Source: Stagnimonas sp. (GTDB taxonomy: Bacteria > Pseudomonadota > Gammaproteobacteria > Nevskiales > Nevskiaceae). Taken from it: 64,000 nucleotides of DNA. Every line of letters begins with the position of its first letter. The first letter of the stretch is position 1. The notes beneath the pieces were generated by a model. The model was not told the origin of the DNA, did no database searches, and saw only the letters and a program-made list of their open reading frames with translations. Below are positions 57,556 to 64,000 of this stretch, in pieces. The stretch lies in the NCBI GenBank assembly GCA_030696045.1, contig JAUYNO010000086.1, forward strand, positions 1-64,000. Direction: 5' to 3'. The position numbers and the translations under genes are program-made.

Positions 57556-58596
57556 ATGATCGACCCGGCCATCCCCCCAATCCCAGCGGCGCCCACCGGT
57601 TCGCGCCGTGTCACCGCCCTGATGGACTGGCTGGAGCGCTACCCCTGGCTGCTGCCCCTGCTCAGCTTCGTCGCCGGCTGGGCCGGCTACTGGCTGGTCG
57701 AGCGCGGCCCGCAGCTGGCGCGCGGCATCGCCCTGATGGCCCTGCTGGTCTGGCCCTGGATGCTGCTGGAAAACCTGTTCGGACGCTGGCTGCACCGCTG
57801 GTCCAGCGGCCGACTGTCGCCGACGCTGACCGCCTTCGTCACCCAGTCAGTGCAGCAGGAAATGCTGTTCTTCGCGCTGCCCTTCGTGCTCGGTGCGATC
57901 CGTCTCAGCCCGGGTCATCTGCTGTTCGGCCTGCTGGTTGGCGCCGCCGCGCTGTTCAGCACGCTCGATCCGCTCTACCACCGCTGGGTCGGTCGCAGTG
58001 GCGCGCTCAGCGTCGCCTTTCAGGCCTACTGCAGCTTCATCACCGCCCTGGTGGTACTGCCGGTGGCACTGCACTGGCCGGTCGAAAAGGCGGTGACCAT
58101 GGCGGTGCTGATCGCCACCGCCTCCCTGGTCGCCGGGCTGCCGCGCCTGCTGCAGGCCGAGCAGCGTGGGCGGGCGCTGGGGCTGAGCCTGATCGCCGCC
58201 ATCCTGCTGCTGCTGTGCCTGCCGCTGCGGTCCTGGATACCCCCGGTCGGCCTGCGTCTGACCGACTCCCGCATCGGCCAGACCATCGACGGCCTGGCGC
58301 CGGGGCCGGAGGTGAAGTCGCTTCGCCTCGCCGCGCTGGCCGAGACCGGCGTCGTCGCCTACGTCGCCGTGCACGCCCCGGCCGGCCTCAACCAGCAACT
58401 GCGGTTCGACTGGTATCACCGGGGCCGCCTGCTGGAGAGCATTCCCGCCGAGATCGAGGGCGCCGAGGGGCGCGGTTGGCGCACCTACACCCGCAAGCAG
58501 CATTTCCCGGCCGATCCGCGCGGCGGCTGGCGGGTGGACGTGCGCAGTCCCGGCGACCAGCTGATTGGGCGGCTCTACTTCCGGGTCACCGATTGA
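57556..58596 (+). CDS. DUF5924/DUF2914 membrane protein
   Basis: A 346-residue protein. Residues about 25-215 contain several hydrophobic segments (YPWLLPLLSFVAGWAGYWL, LARGIALMALLVWPWMLL, LLFGLLVGAAALFSTL). The C-terminal 100 residues form a periplasmic DUF2914-type domain with FDWYHRGRLLESIPAEIEGAEGRGWRTYTRKQ and GGWRVDVRSPGDQLIGRLYF. The family has no known role. It is divergent from gbsR. ATG 57556 (MIDPAIPPIP) is chosen over an upstream TTG in the same frame. Confidence 0.8.
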   Translation: MIDPAIPPIPAAPTGSRRVTALMDWLERYPWLLPLLSFVAGWAGYWLVERGPQLARGIALMALLVWPWMLLENLFGRWLHRWSSGRLSPTLTAFVTQSVQQEMLFFALPFVLGAIRLSPGHLLFGLLVGAAALFSTLDPLYHRWVGRSGALSVAFQAYCSFITALVVLPVALHWPVEKAVTMAVLIATASLVAGLPRLLQAEQRGRALGLSLIAAILLLLCLPLRSWIPPVGLRLTDSRIGQTIDGLAPGPEVKSLRLAALAETGVVAYVAVHAPAGLNQQLRFDWYHRGRLLESIPAEIEGAEGRGWRTYTRKQHFPADPRGGWRVDVRSPGDQLIGRLYFRVTD

Positions 58597-58668
58597 GGTG
58601 ATCGCACCGTCCTGCTGCGGCGTTTAAGCTGGCTGGCGCATACCGCGCGATCTGTAACAGGGAGCCCG

Positions 58669-59628
58669 ATGAGAGCCTGCTGTGGCCGCTGGATCCTGGC
58701 TCTGATGCTGGGGCTCCTCACCAGCTTCGCCGTCGAAGCCGGGCCGGCCGCGCCCTTCAGCCTCAAAACCCCGGAGGGCGCCAGCTACAACTACCCGGCC
58801 GATGCCGCCGGCAAGCCGGTGGTGCTGATGTTCTGGCCGGCCTGGTGTCCCTACAGCCGCGCGCTGCAACCCTATCTGCAGGCCATCCAGGACGACTACG
58901 CGGGCACGGGCGTGCAGGTCTGGATGCTCAGCGTGCACCAGCAGGCCGGGCACGATCCGGCGAAAGTCCTGAGCGAGCGCGGCCTGCGCCTGCCGCTGCT
59001 GCTGGACGCCGATGCCCTGATGCCGGATTACCGCGTCGAGTACACCCCCTGGCTGGTGGTGGTCGATGGCCAGCAGCAGATCGTCTACACCCGGCCGCCC
59101 AAGCCGCCGACGCCGATTGATACGGCGCGCGAGGTGCGGCTCGCCCTCAATACGCTGGTCGGTGACCAGGCCGTTGCCGTGCCGACCTCATGGCCACGAC
59201 CCTACGAAGGGCATCTGCCTCCGGAGCAACTGGCGCCGGAGTCGCTGTTCGCCGGCCAGCCACCGCGCCAGGACAATCCGCGCCTCACACCGCCGCCGCT
59301 GCCGCAGAGCGAGTGGGCGCCCTGGGTGGAGCGCTATCTGGCGGGGGTCGGGCCAATGGAGACCCTGCCTGGCTTCGAGCTGCGCGGTGCGGTCGCCAAC
59401 GGCCGCGCCGCCATCGCCATCGCCCGCGAGGTCTGGACCGAGGTCTATGGCGAAGCGGCCGTGGTGGCGCAGGCGCCGTACCGCGCCTACCGCATGGACA
59501 ATCAGTGGATCGTGCTCGGCGCGCCGCGCGGGCTCGGGCTGGGCGAGGGCATGATCCTGGTGATCCAGCAGGACAGCGGCCGAGTGCAGCGCAGCGTGCG
59601 CGGTGTTGATGCCACACCGGCGCCCTAA
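58669..59628 (+). CDS. Secreted thioredoxin-like protein (CPYS site) with C-terminal NTF2-like domain, copy 1
   Basis: A 319-residue protein with a signal peptide (MRACCGRWILALMLGLLTSFAVEA). Residues about 28-165 are a TlpA/thioredoxin-like fold: PVVLMFWPAWCPYSRALQPYL near residue 50, and YTPWLVVVDGQQQIVY with the cis-Pro type region. The active site is C-P-Y-S, with one Cys only, so it cannot work as an ordinary disulfide reductase. After a Pro-rich linker the C-terminal about 90 residues (AIAIAREVWTEVYGEAA to MILVIQQDSGRVQRSVRG) resemble the NTF2-fold immunity-protein domain. It is followed 105 bases later by a paralogue. Function unknown. Confidence 0.75.
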   Translation: MRACCGRWILALMLGLLTSFAVEAGPAAPFSLKTPEGASYNYPADAAGKPVVLMFWPAWCPYSRALQPYLQAIQDDYAGTGVQVWMLSVHQQAGHDPAKVLSERGLRLPLLLDADALMPDYRVEYTPWLVVVDGQQQIVYTRPPKPPTPIDTAREVRLALNTLVGDQAVAVPTSWPRPYEGHLPPEQLAPESLFAGQPPRQDNPRLTPPPLPQSEWAPWVERYLAGVGPMETLPGFELRGAVANGRAAIAIAREVWTEVYGEAAVVAQAPYRAYRMDNQWIVLGAPRGLGLGEGMILVIQQDSGRVQRSVRGVDATPAP

Positions 59629-59733
59629 GCGCGCCGCCGCCGGGAGTCCGATGCCGACCGTTCGACGGCGGCCGAGGCTGCCGGCGACGAAGGCCACCGA
59701 TGCTGCGGTCGCCCGCCGCTAAAACGCCATCGC

Positions 59734-60690
59734 ATGAGTTCTCGCCGCACCCTGTTCTGCAGCCTCGCACTGATTGCGCAGCTCGCCTTGGCGGATGACC
59801 GCGTGTACGAGGCTCCGGCGCATCCGCCGGACTATCTGTTCGCGCCGGCCTTCACATTGAAGACGCCGTCCGGCGAGACCCAGAGCTTTCCGGCTCTGGC
59901 CGGCGGCAAGCCGATGGTGCTGATGTTCTGGCCGGCCTGGTGCCCCTACAGCGACACGCTGCAGCCCTATCTGCAGGACATCCAGAACGACTACCGCGAC
60001 CGCGGCGTGAGGGTGCAGATGGTCAGCGTGCGCCGCGACGCCGATCACGACCCGGCGCGCCTGCTGCGCGAGCGCCGCTACGACCTGCCCCTGCTGCTCG
60101 ATGGCGATGCGGTGATGCCCGGCTACCGCGTCGAATACACGCCCTGGGTGGTGGTGATCGACGGCGAGCGCAACATCCGCTATCGGCGCCCGCCCAAGCC
60201 GGTGTCGCCGGTGATGACCGCGCAGGAGATCCGCCTGACCCTCAACGAGATCCTGGGGACGCAGGCGGTGCCGGTTCCCGAGAGCTATCCCAGCCCCGAG
60301 TCGCGCGGCTGGCATCTGGACATGGCGTCCTTCACGCCGGTCGATAGCGACCCGCGCAAGCAGGCGCCGCTGCCCTTGCCGCAGGTGCTGTGGGCGCCCT
60401 GGGTCGAGCACTACCTGGCCGGCGTGGCGCCGGACGAAACCGTGCCCGGCCTGGCGCCGCGCGGCCCGGTGCCTGACGGCAAGACCGCCATCGCCATCGC
60501 CCGCGAAATCTGGAGCGCGAAGTACGGTCTGGCCGCCACCGAGCGCGAAGCGCCGTATCGCGCCTACCGCCAGGACAACCAATGGCTAGTGATGGGCGCG
60601 CCGCCGCAGCGGGCCCTGGGCGAGGGCATGATCCTGGTCATCGAGCAGGACAGCGGGCGGGTGCAGCGAGTAGCGAAGGGCCGCCCGTAG
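59734..60690 (+). CDS. Secreted thioredoxin-like protein (CPYS site) with C-terminal NTF2-like domain, copy 2
   Basis: A 318-residue paralogue of the preceding gene with the same order: signal peptide (MSSRRTLFCSLALIAQLALA), thioredoxin-like domain with MFWPAWCPYSDTLQPYLQDIQ, YTPWVVVIDGERNIRYRRPPKP, a variable linker, and an NTF2-like C-terminus with AIAIAREIWSAKYG and GEGMILVIEQDSGRVQR. The C-P-Y-S site is the same. It ends at the GTAG of a REP palindrome, so its stop is TAG. The two copies differ mostly in the linker. Confidence 0.75.
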   Translation: MSSRRTLFCSLALIAQLALADDRVYEAPAHPPDYLFAPAFTLKTPSGETQSFPALAGGKPMVLMFWPAWCPYSDTLQPYLQDIQNDYRDRGVRVQMVSVRRDADHDPARLLRERRYDLPLLLDGDAVMPGYRVEYTPWVVVIDGERNIRYRRPPKPVSPVMTAQEIRLTLNEILGTQAVPVPESYPSPESRGWHLDMASFTPVDSDPRKQAPLPLPQVLWAPWVEHYLAGVAPDETVPGLAPRGPVPDGKTAIAIAREIWSAKYGLAATEREAPYRAYRQDNQWLVMGAPPQRALGEGMILVIEQDSGRVQRVAKGRP

Positions 60691-60755
60691 CGTGCGCACC
60701 GCGCACGGGCTTGGTCCGGTGATCGAAGCGACCTCGTGCGCGATGCGCACGCTAC
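60687..60755. repeat. REP pair left of the RAYT gene
   Basis: Unit a at 60687-60707 starts GTAGCGTGCG and ends CGCGCACG. Unit b at 60735-60755 is its near-exact inverse and ends GCGCACGCTAC. The TAG in unit a is the stop codon of the thioredoxin-like copy 2, and the TAG in unit b (minus strand) is the stop of the RAYT gene. Confidence 0.9.
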
Positions 60756-61285
60756 TCGCCGAAATTGCCTTCCAGGTCTTTGCCACCCCAGTCGGGCGGC
60801 AACAGTCCGAGCCGCACGAAGCGATGCAAGGACGAATGTGGCCAATCGGCCGGCCGCGTCACCAGTCCGTGCTTCACCGGGTTGAAGTGGATGTAGTCCA
60901 GGTGTCGGGCAAAGTCCTCTTCATCGCGAATCTGGTGCTCCCAGAAGCGGCGCTGCCACAGGCCGGACTCGTGGCGCCGGGTTTGCGAAGCGGTGCGCTG
61001 TTGAGGCGCTGCAATTCGCGCAGCTCGACCGGTCAGCCGCTTGATTTGCCCCCATCGCCGCGCGAAGTCGGCGTCGTCCGGCGGCAGCGTCCACAGGCAG
61101 TGCAGGTGATCGGGCAGCAGCACGACGGCATCCACCGTGAACGGATGCGTGGCCTGTACCGCTCGAAAGGCCTCACTCAGGGCCTGCCGGATCGGTTCGG
61201 AGGTCAGGTCGAAGTGCCGATGCTGGGCGCAGACCGTGAAGAAGTAGGTGCCACCCGCGACCGGTGCGCGTCGGTAGGTGGCCAT
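60752..61285 (-). CDS. REP-associated tyrosine transposase (RAYT)
   Basis: A 177-residue Y1-type HUH transposase. GTYFFTVCAQHR near residue 12 starts the fold, the HUH pair is in PDHLHCLW (His60 and His62), and HLDYIHFNPVKHGL near 128 supplies the catalytic Tyr131. RAYTs bind and cut REP palindromes and are single-copy domesticated relatives of IS200/IS605. The gene is flanked on both sides by inverted REP pairs with GTAG feet, the expected substrate arrangement. The start MATYRRAP is typical. Confidence 0.95.
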   Translation of the reverse strand: MATYRRAPVAGGTYFFTVCAQHRHFDLTSEPIRQALSEAFRAVQATHPFTVDAVVLLPDHLHCLWTLPPDDADFARRWGQIKRLTGRAARIAAPQQRTASQTRRHESGLWQRRFWEHQIRDEEDFARHLDYIHFNPVKHGLVTRPADWPHSSLHRFVRLGLLPPDWGGKDLEGNFGE

Positions 61286-61323
61286 GAACCGGAATTACCT
61301 CTGCGGGTGCGGGGCGGAGGACC

Positions 61324-61392
61324 GTAGCGTGCGCATCGCGCACGGGGCTCGCGCATGCCGATGGTCGGAGTCGTGCGCGGTGCGCACGCTAC
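61324..61392. repeat. REP pair right of the RAYT gene
   Basis: Unit c at 61324-61344 starts GTAGCGTGCG. Unit d at 61372-61392 ends GCGCACGCTAC and is inverted. The spacing (27 bases between units) matches the left pair. The minus-strand TAG in unit d is the stop of the DUF2126 gene. Confidence 0.9.
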
Positions 61393-64000
61393 AGGCCCAC
61401 CGGCCTTCGCAGATCCAGTGTCAGCGGGTACTCGGCGTTGATCTTTTCCTCCGCCGGCCAATAGCTGCCGGGCGTGTGGCCGAAGGCAGCGAAGCGGGCC
61501 AGGCGGCGCGATTCGGCTTCGTAGGAGTTGACCGGGAAGCTGTCGTAGTTGCGGCCGGCCGGGTGCATGACGTGGTAGGTGCAGCCGGCAATTGCGCGCT
61601 TGCTCCAGCTGTCGTACAGGTCGAACACCAGGGGCGTGTGCACGCCGATGGTGGGATGCAGGCAGGACGGCGGCAGCCAGGCGCGGTAGCGCAGGCCGGC
61701 GACGTACTCGCCCTGCACGCCGGTCGCGGTCAGCGGCAGACGACGGCCGCCGACGGTGAGGAAGTGCCGGCCGGGCGTGAGGCCCTTCACCTTCACCTGC
61801 AGGCGCTCGACCGAGCTGTCGACGTAGCGCGCGGTGCCACCGCCGCCCGGCTCCTCGCCCAGTGTGTTCCAGCATTCCAGCGCGTGGCGCAGCTCGATCT
61901 CGACATCTTCGTAGCGCACGGTGCCGTGGCTGGGGAAGCGGAACTCGAAGTGCGGCGCGAACCAGTCGTTCTCGAAGTGGAAGCCGGCTTGGCGCAGTAC
62001 GTCGAGCACGCTGACCAGGTCCTGCCAGAGGTAGTGCGGCAGCAGGAAGCGGTCGTGCAGGCTGGTGCTCCAGCGCACCAGCTCGCCCTGGTAGGGCTGC
62101 TCCCAGAAATGCGCGATCAGAGCGCGCAGCAACAGCTGCTGCGCCAGGTTCATGCGCGCGTGCGGCGGCATCTCGAAGCCGCGGAACTCCACCAGACCAA
62201 GGCGGCCGGTGGCGCTGTCCGGCGAATAGAGTTTGTCGATGCAGATTTCGCTGCGGTGGGTGTTGCCGGTGAGGTCGGTGAGCAGGTGCCGCATGATGCG
62301 ATCCACCAGCCACAACGGCACATTCGCGCCCTTCTTCGGCAGCTGTGACAGCGCGATCTCCAGCTCGTAGAGATTGGCGTCGCGCGCCTCGTCGACGCGC
62401 GGGTGCTGGGAGGTCGGGCCGATGAACAGGCCGCTGAAGAAGTAGCTGAGCGAGGGATGGTTCTGCCAGAAGCGCACCAGCGAGCCGAGCATGTCGGGCC
62501 GGCGCAGGAAGGGCGAGTCCGCCGCTGTCGCGCCACCGACCACGATATGGGCGCCGCCGCCGGAGCCGGTGCTGCGGCCATCGACCAGGAATTTCTCGGT
62601 GGTCAGGCGCGACAGCCGCGCCTCCTCGTAGACGGTATCGACGATGTGGTTCAGCTCGCGCCAGGACGCGGCCGGCTGCACGTTGACCTCGATCACGCCG
62701 GGGTCGGGGGTGATCTTCAGCACTTCCAGGCGCGGGTCGTTCGGCGGCGGATAGCCCTCGATACGCACCGGCAGCTGCAGCTCGGCGGCGGTGTCCTCGA
62801 CCACCGCGATCAGTTCGAGATAGTCGTCGGCATTCGCGGTCGGCGGCATGAACACGTACAGGTGCTCGCCGCGCGGCTCCACCGCCATCGCGGTGCGCAC
62901 CGTGCCCTGCAGGTACTGGTCCTCGCGGCGCGCCGCCAGCAGCTCGTCGGTGAGCAGGCGCTGACGGCTGCGGCGCTGGTCCTGCTCGACCTGGGGCAGT
63001 TGCAGGAAGGGCTGGTTGAAGCGGCGCGGCAGGGCGTTGCGGATCGCGAAGGGATCGGCCTCGTGCATGTGCGGATAGACGCTGGCCGGCACATGCGGCA
63101 GCGATTCCAGCGGCAGGCGATAGCCCACCGGCGAGTCGCCGGGCATCAGTTGCAGGCGGCCGGTGCGCGGGCGCCACAGCTCGCTGACCCAGGCATTCGA
63201 CTGCCAGCGCTGTACCGGCAGCACATAGCCGCGCGGCACATCCAGACCGCGCTCGAACACCTGCGCCAGACGGGCGCGTTCCTCCTCGTCCTTCAGCTTC
63301 GAGTCGAGCGTGCTGACATTGGGCGGTAGCTGGCGCTCACGGTGCAGGTAGTAGAAGGCGTCCTCGTAGGCGGGCAGGGCGTTGTCGGGGTTGACCCGGA
63401 TGCGCGCCGCGATACCGCGCATCAGCAGGCCCGCGCTCTTCACGCGCTCCGCATGGGTCTTGCTGGTGTCGGTGGTCGGCGTCGGCATCTCGTAGGCCGA
63501 GACGGTGCCCTCGATCACGCTGGCGCGCAGAATCGGCTCCTGGTCCTTGCGCCAGTACATGGCGTAGGCCCAGCGCGGCAGCTGCTCGCCCGGATACCAC
63601 TTGCCCTGGCCGTGGGTCAGCAGCGCCCCCGGTGCGAACTGCTCGCGCAGGCGCAGCAGCAGGTCGTTGGCGAGGCGCTGCTTGGTCGGGCCGACGGCGG
63701 CGGTATTCCACTCGGCGGCCTGGAAGTCGTCGAGCGAGACAAAGGTCGGCTCGCCGCCCATGGTCAGGCGCACGTCGCCGGCGTTCAGACGGGTATCGAC
63801 CAACTGGCCGAGCTGCTGGATCGCCCGCCACTGGTCCTCGGTGTAGGGCTTGGTGATACGCGGCGTCTCGCGCAGGCGCGTCACCTTCATCTCGTGGCCG
63901 AACTCGACCTCCAGCTCCGGGTCGTCCTTGCCACGGGCATAGCTGAAGCTGCCGCTGACCGGGGCTGCGGTCGAAGGCTCGGGCGTGGCGCAGAGCGGGA
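61389..64000 (-). CDS. DUF2126 (transglutaminase-associated) protein, 5' end outside window
   Basis: The frame is open to the window edge, so the N-terminus is missing. The visible 870 residues contain the DUF2126 region: MKVTRLRETPRITKPYTEDQWRAI, RLTMGGEPTFVSLDD, HGQGKWYPGEQLPRWAYAMYWRKD and DGRSTGSGGGAHIVVGGATAADSPFLRRPDML. Proteins of this kind usually have a transglutaminase-like domain at the N-terminus, probably lost to the edge here. The family occurs beside alpha-E and circularly permuted ATP-grasp proteins. An apparent ATG at 63890 is inside the conserved region and is not the true start. It ends in a REP-borne TAG. Confidence 0.87.
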   Translation of the reverse strand, partial: PLCATPEPSTAAPVSGSFSYARGKDDPELEVEFGHEMKVTRLRETPRITKPYTEDQWRAIQQLGQLVDTRLNAGDVRLTMGGEPTFVSLDDFQAAEWNTAAVGPTKQRLANDLLLRLREQFAPGALLTHGQGKWYPGEQLPRWAYAMYWRKDQEPILRASVIEGTVSAYEMPTPTTDTSKTHAERVKSAGLLMRGIAARIRVNPDNALPAYEDAFYYLHRERQLPPNVSTLDSKLKDEEERARLAQVFERGLDVPRGYVLPVQRWQSNAWVSELWRPRTGRLQLMPGDSPVGYRLPLESLPHVPASVYPHMHEADPFAIRNALPRRFNQPFLQLPQVEQDQRRSRQRLLTDELLAARREDQYLQGTVRTAMAVEPRGEHLYVFMPPTANADDYLELIAVVEDTAAELQLPVRIEGYPPPNDPRLEVLKITPDPGVIEVNVQPAASWRELNHIVDTVYEEARLSRLTTEKFLVDGRSTGSGGGAHIVVGGATAADSPFLRRPDMLGSLVRFWQNHPSLSYFFSGLFIGPTSQHPRVDEARDANLYELEIALSQLPKKGANVPLWLVDRIMRHLLTDLTGNTHRSEICIDKLYSPDSATGRLGLVEFRGFEMPPHARMNLAQQLLLRALIAHFWEQPYQGELVRWSTSLHDRFLLPHYLWQDLVSVLDVLRQAGFHFENDWFAPHFEFRFPSHGTVRYEDVEIELRHALECWNTLGEEPGGGGTARYVDSSVERLQVKVKGLTPGRHFLTVGGRRLPLTATGVQGEYVAGLRYRAWLPPSCLHPTIGVHTPLVFDLYDSWSKRAIAGCTYHVMHPAGRNYDSFPVNSYEAESRRLARFAAFGHTPGSYWPAEEKINAEYPLTLDLRRPVGL

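Noticed and set aside
63888-63890. ATG at 63890 as the start of the DUF2126 protein
   Set aside because: The conserved frame continues upstream to the window edge (S-Y-A-R-G-K-D-D-P-E-L-E-V-E), so this Met is internal and the gene is partial.

Overview
This 64 kb window is GC-rich, densely coded bacterial chromosome. The gene content (S46 dipeptidyl-peptidase, three retraction-type pilus ATPases in a row, RAYT transposase with REP palindromes, cyanide-insensitive-type cytochrome bd, type I restriction-modification) suggests a gammaproteobacterium of the Xanthomonadales/Nevskiales kind. That placement is inferred from gene families, not from a marker-gene search. Both ends cut a gene: the tail of an N-formylglutamate amidohydrolase on the left and the C-terminal part of a DUF2126 protein on the right.

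Layout. 0-4 kb: hutG tail, 6-phosphofructokinase, a methyltransferase, a diguanylate cyclase broken by one extra base, and a small secreted protein. 4.4-8.1 kb: PLP-dependent deaminase/desulfhydrase and cyclopropane synthase on the minus strand, then MAPEG, DUF938 and YchJ-like genes with overlapping start/stop codons. 8.3-15 kb: a lipoprotein with three Ig-like repeats coupled to a zinc phospholipase C-like protein, an MFS transporter with a palindromic repeat inside its reading frame, rsgA, and an ABC-F ATPase. 15-20.6 kb: PucR-type regulator, hydroxyacid-oxoacid transhydrogenase and thioesterase, then a fatty acid desaturase divergent from an AraC-type regulator.

21-32.5 kb (minus strand) is the most unusual part. 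It is a compact nonribosomal peptide/polyketide operon: A-PCP, KS-AT-ACP-aminotransferase, C-A-PCP, then two alpha/beta hydrolases resembling the exosortase-associated pair. There is no thioesterase domain. The first two blocks would be one polypeptide, but a tandem 7-bp repeat (three copies) puts them out of frame. A fourth copy, or loss of two, would restore the fusion.

32.5-40 kb is housekeeping: DUF4399 protein, methyltransferase, rpiA, yggS, pilT, pilU and a third pilT/pilU paralogue, rplM-rpsI, and tRNA-Gln with its promoter and terminator. 40.3-48.1 kb is a type I restriction-modification locus (hsdM, RhuM-Fic, hsdS, hsdR) with repeat elements on both sides of hsdM-hsdS. 48.2-58.6 kb: S46 peptidase, a lipoprotein, an OmpA-family porin, thiolase, a small lipoprotein, and a gbsR-cydA-cydB operon whose leader carries a clear palindromic operator candidate. 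58.6-64 kb: two tandem paralogues joining a thioredoxin-like domain with a CPYS site to an NTF2-like domain, a RAYT transposase bracketed by its REP palindromes, and the DUF2126 gene.

A theme across the window is that REP-type palindromes starting with GTAG lie exactly at gene ends. Five genes use the TAG of that GTAG as their stop codon. Functions are assigned from motifs read by eye; no database search was run.
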